Source: Betaproteobacteria bacterium (GTDB taxonomy: Bacteria; Pseudomonadota; Gammaproteobacteria; Burkholderiales; Casimicrobiaceae). Taken from it: 64,000 bases of DNA. Below, in pieces: positions 43,968 to 53,236 of the stretch (position 1 is the stretch's first letter; the number at the start of each line of letters is the position of its first letter). The position numbers were made by a program, and so were the translations under genes. The notes beneath the pieces were generated by a model, which searched no databases, was not told where the DNA came from, and saw nothing but the letters and a program-made list of their open reading frames with translations. The stretch covers positions 1-64,000 of the forward strand of contig JADJWJ010000001.1 of assembly GCA_016716425.1 (NCBI GenBank). Direction: 5' to 3'.

Positions 43968-45524
43968 TCAAGCCCGCCGGGCGAGCCAGTCGCGCAGCGC
44001 GCGGTGCTGGATCTTGCCAGTCGCCGTGCGCGGCATCTGCGCTTCGTCGATGAAGACGACCGCGCGCGGCCGCTTGTAGCCGGCGATGCGCTCGCGGCAC
44101 CACGCGAGGATCTCGTCTGCGGTCGCCGTCGCACCCGGTCGGCGCACGACCGCCGCGCACACGGTCTCGCCCCACGTGGGGTCCGGCAGTCCGACGACGG
44201 CGACGTCCTGCACGGCCGGGTGCCCGGCGAGCAGATGTTCGACCTCGGACGGGTAGACGTTCTCGCCGCCGCTGATGATCATGTTGCTCTTGCGGTCGAC
44301 GAGGTGGTAGTAGCCGTCCGCGTCGCGCCGCGCCATGTCGCCGACCGAGCACCACGCGCCGCGGAACGCCTCGGCGGTCTTCTCCGGGCTCTTCCAGTAG
44401 CCGGCGAACACGTACGGCGTGCGCGAGAAGAGCTCGCCGACCTCGCCGTCGGGCACCTCGCTTCCATTCGGGTCGAGCAGCCTGACCGGCCCCGAGCCGG
44501 TCCACTCGCGGCCGACCGAACCGAGCTTCGTGATCTGCTCGTCCGGCCGCAGCAGCGTCACCCAGCCCGCCTCGGTCGATCCGTACAGCTCGAAGAGCTG
44601 CGAGTTGCGGAAGTGCGCCATGATGGCAAGCTTCGTCTCGCGGCGCGCAGGGGCCGACGAGATCATCAGCTTGGAGACCCGGCCGACGTCGTACTTCACC
44701 TTCACCGCGTCGGGCAGGTCGAGCATCATGATGTAGTGCGTCGGCACCAGCGACGTGAAGGTCACCTGCTCGGACAGCGCCTGCAGCAGCGCTTCCGGAT
44801 CGAAGTGCGCGCGGTCGTCGATCACGCAGGTGGCGCCGAGGTACGTGAACGTGAACGAGAAGTACAGCGAGTTCGCGTGGCACATCGGCATCACGAGCAG
44901 CGCCACGTCGTCGCGCGTGAGCCCCATGTCGAGCGCTGTCACCAGCGAAATCAGCGCGCTGCCGGCGTGGTTGCGGATGGCGCCCTTCGGCCGGCCGGTC
45001 GTGCCGGACGTGTACATGAGCGCCCACGTGTCCTCGGGCGCGACGGCGACGGCCGGCGCGTCGGGCGACGCCGCGCCGATCATCGCCTCGTACGACTGCC
45101 AGCCGACCGGCGCCGGTTCCGCGCCGAAGTGGACGAAGCCGCCGGGTACGACCGGCAGGCGGTCGCGGATCGGCGCGACGCGATCGACCAGGGCGTCCTG
45201 CACGACGAACGCGCGCGCCTCGCAGTGCATGGCGATGTACTCGATCTCGGAGGCGACCAGCCGGAAGTTGACCGGCACGGCGACGAGCCCAGCGCGCGCG
45301 AGCGCGACGTAGAGTTCCATCCACTCGACGCAGTTGTGCGCGAGCAGCGCGACCCGGTCGCCCTTCGCGAGCCCGAGCCCCAGCAGCGCATTGGCCAGGC
45401 GACTCGCACGTTCGTTCCACTGCACGAACGACAGCGACCGCCGCGAATCGCGGGCGCCGATCTTCGCCGGCTGCAACCGCGCCTGCGCGGCGACGACCTC
45501 GGCGACCGTCAGCAGCCGCGACAT
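43968..45524 (-). CDS. Acyl-CoA synthetase (AMP-forming)
   Basis: A 518-residue ANL-family ligase. The P-loop TSGTTGRPKG (about residue 178), the A5 motif LYGSTEAGW and the A8/A10 C-terminal motifs (GGENVYPSEVEHLLAGHPAV, TATGKIQHRALRDWL) are intact. It should activate a carboxylic acid to an acyl-CoA; the acid is not predictable, but arylacetate or medium-chain acids fit the context. Its start is 4 nt after the TPP enzyme stop, and the oxidoreductase follows after 32 nt, so the three genes form one operon. Confidence 0.92.
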   Translation of the reverse strand: MSRLLTVAEVVAAQARLQPAKIGARDSRRSLSFVQWNERASRLANALLGLGLAKGDRVALLAHNCVEWMELYVALARAGLVAVPVNFRLVASEIEYIAMHCEARAFVVQDALVDRVAPIRDRLPVVPGGFVHFGAEPAPVGWQSYEAMIGAASPDAPAVAVAPEDTWALMYTSGTTGRPKGAIRNHAGSALISLVTALDMGLTRDDVALLVMPMCHANSLYFSFTFTYLGATCVIDDRAHFDPEALLQALSEQVTFTSLVPTHYIMMLDLPDAVKVKYDVGRVSKLMISSAPARRETKLAIMAHFRNSQLFELYGSTEAGWVTLLRPDEQITKLGSVGREWTGSGPVRLLDPNGSEVPDGEVGELFSRTPYVFAGYWKSPEKTAEAFRGAWCSVGDMARRDADGYYHLVDRKSNMIISGGENVYPSEVEHLLAGHPAVQDVAVVGLPDPTWGETVCAAVVRRPGATATADEILAWCRERIAGYKRPRAVVFIDEAQMPRTATGKIQHRALRDWLARRA

Positions 45525-45528
45525 CGCG

Positions 45529-47247
45529 TCAGACCGCGCGCCGCGCCTTCTCGGCGTCGTCCCATGCCGTCAGCGCCTGGTACTCGGGCACCCAGCCCAG
45601 TCCCTTGCCCGCGTCCGACGACAGCGCGTACTGGGTCACCACCACGTCGAGCAGCGCGGGCGCGTGCGCGAACGCGTCGGCCAGCGCGCCGGGCAGGCGC
45701 GCCGGATCGGTCACGCGCTCGCCGTGCAGGCCGAACGCACGCGCCATCGCCGCGTAGTCGGACCACGCGAGCGTCGTGCCGACGACGCGGCCGCCGTAGT
45801 TCATCTCCTGGTCGAGGCGCTCGATGTTCCACGCGGCGTTGTTCGACACGATGAACACGACTTTGGCGCCGTGGCGCTTCGCCGAGTCGATCTCCATCGC
45901 GTTGATGCCGAACGCACCGTCGCCGCTGACGACCACGACCTGCCGGTCCGGGTGGAGCAGGGCGGCGGCCACACCGTACGGCACGCCCACGCCCAGGCAC
46001 CCGAAAGTGCCCGCGTCGAGGTAGGTGCGCGGCGGCAGCCCCATCCGCGCGAACGACAGGATGTCGCCGCCGTCGGCGATCGTGATCGCGTCGGGCGCGA
46101 GCGCCTTCTGCAGCGCGGCGAAGATGCGGTTCGGGTGCATGTGGCCGTCCTTGCCGGGCGGCGCGCTCGCGAGCGATGCCGCGTACTTCTCCGCGCGCCG
46201 GACATGCTCGGCGCGCAACGCTTCGGTCCAAGCGGTGTCAAGTATCGCGGACGGCTTGCCCACCGCCTGCGCGAGCGCCGCGAGCGCGAGGGCCGGGTGC
46301 GCGAACAGCTCGACCTCGCCGCGCCGGTTGTCGCGCAGCTCCTCCCAGTTGTCGGCGATGCGCAGGAAGCGCGCATTCGGGAACACGGCCGGCGAGCCGT
46401 AGCCGGTCTGGTAGTCGAGCTTGCGGCCGACGACGACCACGAGGTCCGCCTCCTGCATCGCGCGCGCGCGCACCGCGCCGACCACCGACGGATGGTCGGG
46501 GGGAACGAGGTTGCGGCTCTCCTGCGTGTCGAGGTAGACGGCGCCCGTGCGGTCGAGGAATGCGACGAGGTCGGTGCGCGCGCCGAGCGCACCGCGGCCG
46601 GTGAGCACCAGCGGCCGGCGCGACCGGCCGATGACCTCCGCTGCGATGCCGACGCTGTCGGGATCCGGCGGAATGTGGCGCGGTGGCTTCATTGCCAGCC
46701 ACTCCGGCAGCACCAGCTTCGGTGGCACCGGCGTGCGCAGCACGTCGGTGGGGACCTCGATGTAGACGGGTCCGGGCGGATTGCCGTCGCCCGCGGCGGT
46801 GGCGTACGCCTTGTCGAGGTCGCGCAGCACGTTGTCGGCGACGCGCAGCGTGCGCGCCTGCCGCGTCACCGGGCGCATGATGTCGACGTGCGCGATGCCC
46901 TGCAGCGGCCCCAGGTCGTCCTGCGCGACCGGCGCGCAGCCGCCGATCAGCAGCACCGGCACGCGTTCGAGCTGCGCGTTGGCCATCGCCGTCACGCAAT
47001 TGGTGACGCCCGGCCCCGCGGTGACGAGCGCGACGCCCACGCCGCCGGTCAGCACCGCGTGCGCGTGCGCCATGTGCACGGCCGCGCCTTCGTCGCGGAC
47101 GTCGACGATCCGCACGCCGCGGCGCGCGAGCCAGTCCCAGATCGGCTGGATGTGCCCGCCCTGCAGGCCGAACACGCGATCGACGCACTGCGCCTGCAGG
47201 AAATCGACGACGAGCTCGGCGACGGTCTTCGTTGGCGATGCCGGCAT
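45529..47247 (-). CDS. TPP-dependent enzyme (acetolactate synthase/2-hydroxyacyl-CoA lyase-like)
   Basis: A 572-residue protein with the three-domain layout of acetolactate synthase-type TPP enzymes. The catalytic Glu is in [14 protein letters not shown] (near residue 55). TPP is held by [20 protein letters not shown] with the Asn-Asn in [10 protein letters not shown]. It resembles 2-hydroxyacyl-CoA lyase/oxalyl-CoA decarboxylase-like proteins more than IlvB, but the exact reaction is not assigned. GAGAGG lies 5-6 nt before the ATG. It is the first gene of the three-gene minus-strand operon. Confidence 0.85.
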   Translation of the reverse strand: MPASPTKTVAELVVDFLQAQCVDRVFGLQGGHIQPIWDWLARRGVRIVDVRDEGAAVHMAHAHAVLTGGVGVALVTAGPGVTNCVTAMANAQLERVPVLLIGGCAPVAQDDLGPLQGIAHVDIMRPVTRQARTLRVADNVLRDLDKAYATAAGDGNPPGPVYIEVPTDVLRTPVPPKLVLPEWLAMKPPRHIPPDPDSVGIAAEVIGRSRRPLVLTGRGALGARTDLVAFLDRTGAVYLDTQESRNLVPPDHPSVVGAVRARAMQEADLVVVVGRKLDYQTGYGSPAVFPNARFLRIADNWEELRDNRRGEVELFAHPALALAALAQAVGKPSAILDTAWTEALRAEHVRRAEKYAASLASAPPGKDGHMHPNRIFAALQKALAPDAITIADGGDILSFARMGLPPRTYLDAGTFGCLGVGVPYGVAAALLHPDRQVVVVSGDGAFGINAMEIDSAKRHGAKVVFIVSNNAAWNIERLDQEMNYGGRVVGTTLAWSDYAAMARAFGLHGERVTDPARLPGALADAFAHAPALLDVVVTQYALSSDAGKGLGWVPEYQALTAWDDAEKARRAV

Positions 47248-47373
47248 CGGGACCTCTCACGCGCGCGGCGGGCGCGGCGCGCCCCATCCGGCGAGGCAAC
47301 CTATCACGGCGGTCGACGCGGTCGCAACGGGACGATGGCGCCGGATGGCGCGCGCGTCCGCGTCAGGCGTGGT

Positions 47374-47403
47374 TTGACCCGCTGCGCCGCAACAAGCTAT
47401 AAT
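47374..47403 (+). promoter_or_regulatory. Strong promoter of tRNA-Asn
   Basis: TTGACC (47374-47379) and TATAAT (47398-47403) are 18 nt apart. The GC-rich discriminator (GTCGGG) after the -10 fits a stable-RNA promoter under stringent control. Start is expected near 47410. Confidence 0.88.
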
Positions 47404-47426
47404 GTCGGGCTGTTGTCCCTCCCTAT

Positions 47427-47502
47427 TCCCCGATAGCTCAGTCGGTAGAGCGACGGACTGTTAATCCGCAGGTCCCTGGTTCGAGCCCAGGTCGGGGAGC
47501 CA
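47427..47502 (+). tRNA. tRNA-Asn (GTT)
   Basis: A 76-nt cloverleaf: acceptor TCCCCGA/TCGGGGA, D-arm with AGCTCAGTCGGTAGAGC, anticodon GTT in CTGTTAA, T-arm with GGTTCGAGCCC, and an encoded CCA. The anticodon reads Asn codons AAC/AAU. No other tRNA lies in the window. Confidence 0.98.
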
Positions 47503-47613
47503 ACGACATCCGGATGCCCGGTGCGCTCCGCGAACGGCGCCCGGGCCGAGTTTCGATGCGGTCGGCCTGCCGGGCGACCGCTTCCTTCGCAGCCGCAACC
47601 GAGGATACGTGCC

Positions 47614-47859
47614 GTGAGCGACGTCCTGCAGTGTCTGAAGAAGCATGGCCAACGGCTCGACCTCGAGCTCGCCGAGGAGATGGGCCTGCCGCTCGCCTCC
47701 GTGCGCCAGCGGCTGGCCGGCCTGGTCGCGTCGGGCGCGGTCATCACGTGCAGCCTGACCCGCTTCGAGAACGGCGAGCGGATCGACGCGTGGCAGTGCC
47801 GCGTGTCCGGTTACGTTCCGCCCGCGGCCCCCGGCCGCAAAGCCAAGGCGGCTAGCTAG
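47614..47859 (+). CDS. Small winged-helix DNA-binding protein
   Basis: An 81-residue protein. VLQCLKKHGQRLDLELAEEMGLPLASVRQRLAGLVASGAVI has the helix-turn-helix spacing of a winged-helix domain, followed by a wing strand (SLTRFENGERIDAWQCRVSGYVP) and a basic tail. GTG 47614 has GAGG 9 nt upstream; longer frames that run towards the tRNA are rejected. It is a possible transcription regulator with no known target, 112 nt after tRNA-Asn and not obviously part of an operon. Confidence 0.75.
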   Translation: MSDVLQCLKKHGQRLDLELAEEMGLPLASVRQRLAGLVASGAVITCSLTRFENGERIDAWQCRVSGYVPPAAPGRKAKAAS

Positions 47860-48037
47860 CCCCCGCCGTACGGGACCTGCCGGCGGTTGCGCATCGCGGC
47901 CACCGGCGGCGATCGCGACCCGCGGGCGTCCACGCGCTGCAGCGCGCGGGTATCGCAGCGCCGGCGGACCCGGAGCGGTCGCGTCCGCCCGGTCCCCCTT
48001 TGCCACGTGGCGCGATCGATTGCGGTCGCACGGCCGG

Positions 48038-49804
48038 TCAACCCGGCGTCGGGATGCCGCCGCGGCGCAGTATCGGCGTGAAGCGCGGGTCGCCGCGCAC
48101 CGGGTCCAGCGCCGCGTGTACGCCGGCGAAGAGCGTCATCGGCGCGCGCTCGTCGATCGCGGCCTGCAACCACTGCATGGCACGGTCCGCGTCGGCCATG
48201 ACGGCATAGGCGCACGCGAGCTCCCAGGCCGAGATGTAGCGCTGGTTGCGCTCCGCCTGAAGGGACGCGAGTTCCCGCTCCGCCTCGTCACGCCGGCCGG
48301 TCGCTGCCAGCACGAACGCTCGCGTCTCGCGCACCCGCGGCTGCGAAGGCGCGGCTGCGGAGGCTTCCGCGACGCGTGCGAGGGCGTCGTCCTTGCGCCC
48401 CGCCATTGCGAGGGCCGCGGCCAGGCGCAGCCGGCCGGGGAGGAAGCGCGCGTCCATCGCCAGCGTGTGCTCGAGCTGGCGCACGGCCTCGTCGAAACGC
48501 CGGCCGAAGACGAGGAAGTCGCCCAGGTTCATGTTGAGCCCGAGATCGAACGGGCTCAGCTTGACCGCCTGGCGGAGCAGCGCGAGTCCCCGGTCGAACT
48601 CCCCGCGCATCGTCAGCAGGTCGCCGTAGGCTAGGCATGCGGTCGTGTAGCTCGGGCTTGCCGCCAGCGCGCGGACGAACGCAATTTCGGCGTCGTCGAG
48701 GTTCCAGTCGAAGAAGAGGCGAATCGCCCCCAGCGCCGTCTGGACTTCCGCGCACTCGGGATCGAGCGCGAGCGCCCGCGCGAGATGTCCGCGCGCCGCA
48801 GCGGCCGCCGCGATGGGCGCGTCGATGCCGTAGAGGGCGAGCAGGATCCGCGAGTCGGCGAGCCCCACGTGCGCGGGGGCGAAGTCGGGCGCGCCGGCGG
48901 CGCACGCCACGAACTCGTCCATCGCCCGGTGCAGCGCGGCGGCGTCCCGCTGCGCCCAGAAGTACCGCCCCATGAGGTAGTGGTGCAGCGCGGGCTCGGT
49001 GAGCGCGATCGTCCGGTCGAGCCGCACGGCCTCGGGCGGCCGAAGCCGCACGGTCAGCGCCTTCGCGACGGCCCTGGCGGCCTCGTTGAGCAGCGTCAGC
49101 ACGTCGCGCATCTCGCGTGCGTACGTCTGCGCCCACGCGTGCATCTCGCTCCGGGCCTCGATGAGCTGGACCACCACCTGGACCCGGCCGCCCTCGCGCA
49201 GGACGGAGCCTTCGACGACGTAGTCGACGTCGAGCTCGCCCGCGATCTCGCGCACGCGCTTGCGCGTGTCCTTGTAGGCCATCGACGACGTCCGCGCGAT
49301 CACGCGCAGCGATGCGACACCGGCGAGGTTCGCGATCAGCAGTTCGGTCAGCGCGTCCGCGACATGATCGTCGGGCACGCCGCCCGCGAAGTTCACGAAT
49401 GGCAGGACCGCCAGCGACACCGGCGCCGCAGATGGATCCTGCGCGGCGGGAAGTCCGTGCAGCGGACTGTCGTCTCCGGCGAACCGGACCGGCGCCAGCA
49501 GCCGGTAGCCATGCTTCGACAGCGTTTCGATGAACCGCGGCGCGACCCGATCGTCGCCGAACCGTTCGCGCAGAATCGAGATGCAGCGCGTCAGCACGCC
49601 GTCGGTCACGACGGCGCCGGCCCAGACCTCGTCGATCAACTCATCGCGCGACACCGGGTGCGGTGCGCGCAGCGCGAGCGCCACGAGGACGTCCATGACG
49701 CGCGGCTCGACGTGCACGGTCCCGCCGGGGCCGGCGATGCTGCGGCGCGCCGGGTCCACCCGGAACTCCGCCAGACTGAACCGTGATGTCAGCTGCGCGC
49801 ACAC
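48038..49804 (-). CDS. CadC-like winged-helix regulator with TPR domain
   Basis: A 588-residue soluble protein: an OmpR/CadC-type winged helix at 8-105 (VEPRVMDVLVALALRAPHPVSRDELIDEVWAG, FIETLSKHGYRLLAPV), a TolB-like/adenylate-cyclase-adjacent domain at about 130-260 (SLAVLPFVNFAG, VDYVVEGSVLREGGRVQVVVQLIEA), then TPR-like helical repeats (about 290-585). There is no membrane segment, unlike CadC itself. It is divergent from the collagen-like gene across a gap with two perfect palindromes, making it a candidate regulator of that gene or of itself. Confidence 0.88.
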   Translation of the reverse strand: MCAQLTSRFSLAEFRVDPARRSIAGPGGTVHVEPRVMDVLVALALRAPHPVSRDELIDEVWAGAVVTDGVLTRCISILRERFGDDRVAPRFIETLSKHGYRLLAPVRFAGDDSPLHGLPAAQDPSAAPVSLAVLPFVNFAGGVPDDHVADALTELLIANLAGVASLRVIARTSSMAYKDTRKRVREIAGELDVDYVVEGSVLREGGRVQVVVQLIEARSEMHAWAQTYAREMRDVLTLLNEAARAVAKALTVRLRPPEAVRLDRTIALTEPALHHYLMGRYFWAQRDAAALHRAMDEFVACAAGAPDFAPAHVGLADSRILLALYGIDAPIAAAAAARGHLARALALDPECAEVQTALGAIRLFFDWNLDDAEIAFVRALAASPSYTTACLAYGDLLTMRGEFDRGLALLRQAVKLSPFDLGLNMNLGDFLVFGRRFDEAVRQLEHTLAMDARFLPGRLRLAAALAMAGRKDDALARVAEASAAAPSQPRVRETRAFVLAATGRRDEAERELASLQAERNQRYISAWELACAYAVMADADRAMQWLQAAIDERAPMTLFAGVHAALDPVRGDPRFTPILRRGGIPTPG

Positions 49805-49877
49805 GACCGCGCTCCCTGCAAGGCGGGCGGCGCAACCGGACGGGGGACGCGGCGGCGCCCCTCGCCACGCGCCCTCG

Positions 49878-49895
49878 GGAAATCATCCGATTTCC
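49878..49895. promoter_or_regulatory. Perfect inverted repeat GGAAATC-ATCC-GATTTCC (candidate operator)
   Basis: Seven-base arms around a 4-nt spacer, 73-91 nt upstream of the CadC-like regulator gene (minus strand). In this GC-rich DNA an A/T-containing perfect repeat is notable. The gap of about 390 nt holds no supported gene. Confidence 0.5.
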
Positions 49896-49949
49896 ATCGC
49901 GACATAACACCCGGGCATCCCTACAGTCGTGCTCGCGGGAACGGCTGCC

Positions 49950-49966
49950 CGATCGGTCACCGATCG
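49950..49966. promoter_or_regulatory. Perfect palindrome CGATCGGT-C-ACCGATCG (candidate operator)
   Basis: A 17-nt exact palindrome with a single central base, between the divergent regulator and collagen-like genes, about 145 nt from the regulator start and 225 nt from the collagen-like start. Confidence 0.5.
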
Positions 49967-50191
49967 ACCCGGCGAGTCTAGCAGCAGGCAATGACCGTGC
50001 CGAGGGGCGCGGCGGGTCGGCTCGACGTGTCGCTGGCCGACCGGTGCGAGGGGGCGGTCGTTCGGACCGGCAGTGCAAGACCCGCGACGACGGCGCGCAG
50101 GCGGGCAGATTTCGAAGGTCGCGAGGGACGAAGCCGCATGCGCGTGCAGCGCCTCGCAGTGCGCCATAGCGTGTTCCGAAAGGGGGTTGGG

Positions 50192-51034
50192 ATGATGTCG
50201 CCTTGCAAACGATCCGGCATGTTCGTTGCACTGCTTTGCCTCTGCCTGCAGGCCGCACCTGCGCCGGCCGCGAAAGGTGGGCCGCCGGTTCAGCTCAAGA
50301 TCCAGAGCGTGAACGTCGCGTACCAGTCCTCGGGCGCGCCGGAGTACCTGATGATCACCGGCGTGAACTTCGGTGCTGCGGGGGGCATCGTGGCGCTCAA
50401 TGCCATCGCCCAGGAGGTCAAGACGTGGACGCCGACGGGCATCATGGTGAGGGTCGCGGGCGTGACGGAGCCAGGCACGTACCTGTTGGAAGTGGCGGCC
50501 GCCGGCAACCAGGGTGCGGTCTCGTACGACGCGGCCGACGTGACGCTCGGCGCGGCGGGTTCGGAGGGGCCTCCGGGCGCGCAGGGGCCGGCAGGATCTT
50601 CAGGCCCTCAGGGTCCGGCAGGGCCGGCCGGCCCGATGGGTGCCACGGGACCCCAAGGTCCCCAAGGTGCAACGGGTCCCGCCGGACCCCAGGGCGCGAC
50701 GGGTCCGGAAGGTCCCCAGGGCGCAACCGGTCCGGCAGGTCCGCCGGGGGAGGCGGGCAACGCAGGAATCTCCGGATACGAGGTGATCTCGTCCCAAGTT
50801 AATGTGATCTTCTTTCCCGGTACGAGCGCCACGATAGGACATCGTTGTCCGACGGGCAAGAAGGTCCTGGGCGGCGGCTGCATGGACGTGAACTCCCGGG
50901 GGGGAGCAATCTTGTTGACCAGCGCTCCTTCTCCGGACGGCCAACGCTGGAACTGTACATGGCGCTATCCGGGCACCGACTCCGTATTCGCGCTCGACGT
51001 GAGTACGCATGCGATCTGCGCAACGGTGCCGTAA
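50192..51034 (+). CDS. Secreted collagen-like protein with N-terminal IPT/TIG-like domain
   Basis: A 280-residue exported protein. After a signal peptide (cleavage near residue 27, AAPAPAAKG) comes an IPT/TIG-like beta-sandwich (about 30-120; [25 protein letters not shown]). Then 23 uninterrupted Gly-X-Y triplets (about 125-195) form a collagen-like rod rich in GPQGAT units, followed by a C-terminal head with four Cys ([31 protein letters not shown]). Bacterial collagens are usually surface adhesins or trimeric exosporium/phage-like proteins. GGGGGTTGGG precedes the ATG. It may be controlled by the divergent CadC-like regulator. Confidence 0.85.
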   Translation: MMSPCKRSGMFVALLCLCLQAAPAPAAKGGPPVQLKIQSVNVAYQSSGAPEYLMITGVNFGAAGGIVALNAIAQEVKTWTPTGIMVRVAGVTEPGTYLLEVAAAGNQGAVSYDAADVTLGAAGSEGPPGAQGPAGSSGPQGPAGPAGPMGATGPQGPQGATGPAGPQGATGPEGPQGATGPAGPPGEAGNAGISGYEVISSQVNVIFFPGTSATIGHRCPTGKKVLGGGCMDVNSRGGAILLTSAPSPDGQRWNCTWRYPGTDSVFALDVSTHAICATVP

Positions 51035-51570
51035 GCGATGTGCACGCGGTGACTCGCTGCGTCACCCGGTTGCCGGCACTGGCTGATCGCTGGCGGGGCG
51101 GCGGTCCCGCATCCGGCGTCGGAGGCCGCGGCGTCGAGGCGCGCGACGCGGTACGACGAACGCGGAGGCTGCCGGCGGCGGCTGCGCCACGCGCGTGCGG
51201 CCTCGTGCCGGGGCCCTGGATCGCGAAGGCCAGCGCCTCGCCGCGCCGGGCGAGAACGTCCGGACGGGTGACAGAAGTCGGGCGTTGATGCCGGGAGCCG
51301 GAAGTCCTCGGCGCAACGGCTCGTCACGTGCCTTCCCCGTCCCGGCACGAGGCTCCGCACCGTCGGTCCGACCTCACGCGGCGCAGGCTGCGCATCGGTG
51401 CGTGCGTTGCGGAGACACGGGTTGCGATCCGCGATGCCGCGCGGGTGCGGATCGAGCTCGGGCGGATCGGCCCGGACGTCGCCGTCGAGGACTGTCGCGC
51501 CGAAGCGTGTCGCTTCCGGGCACGCGGCCGCGCGCGGCCGCCGTCCGGCCGCGAGTCTGCAACCCCGACC
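51035..51570. other. Gene-poor stretch of about 535 nt
   Basis: Open frames here have no recognisable motifs and no convincing start signals. It lies between a plus-strand stop and a minus-strand stop (convergent genes). Nothing else is seen apart from high G+C. Confidence 0.5.
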
Positions 51571-52899
51571 CTACAGGACGGTGTGGAGCCGCCACGCGCC
51601 CGGCACGCCTTTCAGCGCGTGCAGCGCGCCTTCCGAGAAGCGTGTGCCGGAACCCGCGACGAGATCCTTCACGGTGCTGGAGACCCAGACCTGGCCGGGC
51701 GCGGCGGCGGCCGCCACGCGCGCGCCGATGTGCACGGCGATGCCGGCGAGCTGGTCGCCGGCCACCTCGCACTCCCCGGTGTGCAGGCCGGCCCGGACCG
51801 GCGTTCCCAGCGCGGTCGCCTTGTCCCGGATCGCGCAGGCGCAGCGGATCGCCCGCGCGGGACCGTCGAAGGCGGCGAACACGCCGTCGCCGGCCGTGTT
51901 GACCAGCTTGCCCCGATGGCGCTCGAGTTCCCGCGCAACCAGCGCGTGGAACTGGTCGAGCAGGCCGCGCCAACGCGCGTCGCCGAGCGCGACCGCCTTT
52001 TCCGTCGAACTGACGATGTCCACGAACAGCACGGTCGCGAGCGTCGTGTCGCGCCCGGGTCCCGAACGCGCGCCGGTGACGAACTCCTCGACCTCGTCCA
52101 GCACCGCGTCGCAGTCGCCGAACCACGGCAAGTGGTCGGCGCCGTCGAACTCCCGCAGCTTCGCGCCGGGAATCCTCGCGGCGAGGTAGCGGGAATTGGC
52201 GACGTCGATCAGGCGATCGCCGTTGCGGTGCATGACGAGCGTCGGTACGTGGATGGTCGGCAGCAGCGCGCGGATGTCGATCTCGATGTTCATCCGGTAG
52301 AGCGCGAGTCCTGCGCCCGGACTTGCGCCCTGGCGCAGGTTGCGTGCCCACCAGTTCCGGCAGCTCTCGACGTTCGCCACGCTCGGCGCGACGGTCTTGA
52401 ATCCGATCGGCGTCCCCCAGCCTTGTTCGTACGCCGCGAACGCTGCGTCGTGGTCCGCTCGCGTCGGCGCCCACGGATAGTCGTCGGCGCGGATCCACTT
52501 GGCGTAGCAGCCCGACATCACCAGCGCCGACGTGCGCTCGGGATACGTGGCCGCGTACAGCGCGCACATCGGGCCGCCTTCGGATATCCCGAACAGCGTC
52601 GCGGTGCGCGACCCGACGGCATCGAGCACGGCGCGCACGTCGTCCATGCGTTCCTCGAGCGTCGGCAGGCGGTCGAGCGGGACCGGGTCCGAAAGGCCCG
52701 TGCCGCGCTTGTCGAACAGGATCAGCCGGCTGAACCGCGAGAGGCGCTCGAGGAAGTGCGCGAGCAGCGGATCGTCCCAATGTGCTTCGAGGTGACTCAC
52801 CCACCCAGGCACGAGCACCAGATCGACCGGTCCGTCGCCGATCGTTCGATAGGCGACGTGAACGTCTCCGCTCTTGGCATAGCTGATGGCGGGTACCAC
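51571..52899 (-). CDS. Alpha/beta-hydrolase fused to a class III adenylate/guanylate cyclase domain
   Basis: A 442-residue soluble fusion. The N-terminal alpha/beta-hydrolase (about 1-270) has the nucleophile elbow GISEG (Ser106), Asp in NGDRLID (Asp228) and His256 (GADHLPWF). The C-terminal class III nucleotide cyclase (about 285-440) has metal-binding Asp294 (LFVDIVSSTE) and Asp338 (NTAGDGVFAAFD). The same architecture is known in Mycobacterium Rv1900c, an adenylyl cyclase with a lipase/esterase-like N-terminus. cAMP output is likely; the hydrolase ligand is unknown. The GTG start has GGAGG 9 nt upstream; longer frames start without a signal. Confidence 0.9.
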   Translation of the reverse strand: MVPAISYAKSGDVHVAYRTIGDGPVDLVLVPGWVSHLEAHWDDPLLAHFLERLSRFSRLILFDKRGTGLSDPVPLDRLPTLEERMDDVRAVLDAVGSRTATLFGISEGGPMCALYAATYPERTSALVMSGCYAKWIRADDYPWAPTRADHDAAFAAYEQGWGTPIGFKTVAPSVANVESCRNWWARNLRQGASPGAGLALYRMNIEIDIRALLPTIHVPTLVMHRNGDRLIDVANSRYLAARIPGAKLREFDGADHLPWFGDCDAVLDEVEEFVTGARSGPGRDTTLATVLFVDIVSSTEKAVALGDARWRGLLDQFHALVARELERHRGKLVNTAGDGVFAAFDGPARAIRCACAIRDKATALGTPVRAGLHTGECEVAGDQLAGIAVHIGARVAAAAAPGQVWVSSTVKDLVAGSGTRFSEGALHALKGVPGAWRLHTVL

Positions 52900-53236
52900 G
52901 GTTCGCGTCCTCCATCGGGGTTGCCCCCGACCGGCCGAGCCGCGAGTGTACTCCGCGTGCGTCCGGCGTCGCGTCCGGGGGTGTCTCGCGGGCCGCCGTG
53001 TCGGGCGAACCGACCGGCTCGACCAGGTGACGACGCGGGCCGTGCCCGCATGGCGGCCCGGGTGACACCGGCCCGAGTCCCGGAACGCGGTATGGTGCAC
53101 GATTCGCGGGCCGTGTCACCTTGGTCGAATAGACGCGGGCGCGAACGTCGCCTATTCTTCCGCGCGTACCGTCACCTGACCGAACCGGCGAACGGGGCGC
53201 GCCGGCGCCGGGACCAGGCACTCCAGGGAGTCCACC
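52900..53236. other. Divergent intergenic region of about 335 nt
   Basis: It separates the cyclase fusion (minus) and the patatin lipoprotein (plus). No gene is supported. A GAATAG...CTATTC inverted repeat is seen at about 53127-53157; no convincing promoter pair was found on either strand. Confidence 0.4.

Noticed and set aside
43936..45420. Extension of the indolepyruvate oxidoreductase frame far upstream
   Set aside because: The extra part is an out-of-frame reading of the acyl-CoA ligase gene.
50545..50760. Collagen-coding region read as a CRISPR or DNA repeat array
   Set aside because: The periodicity is that of Gly-X-Y codons in one frame; there are no equal direct repeats with unique spacers.
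51035..51570. A gene in the 535-nt gap after the collagen-like protein
   Set aside because: Open frames lack domains, start signals and conserved motifs.
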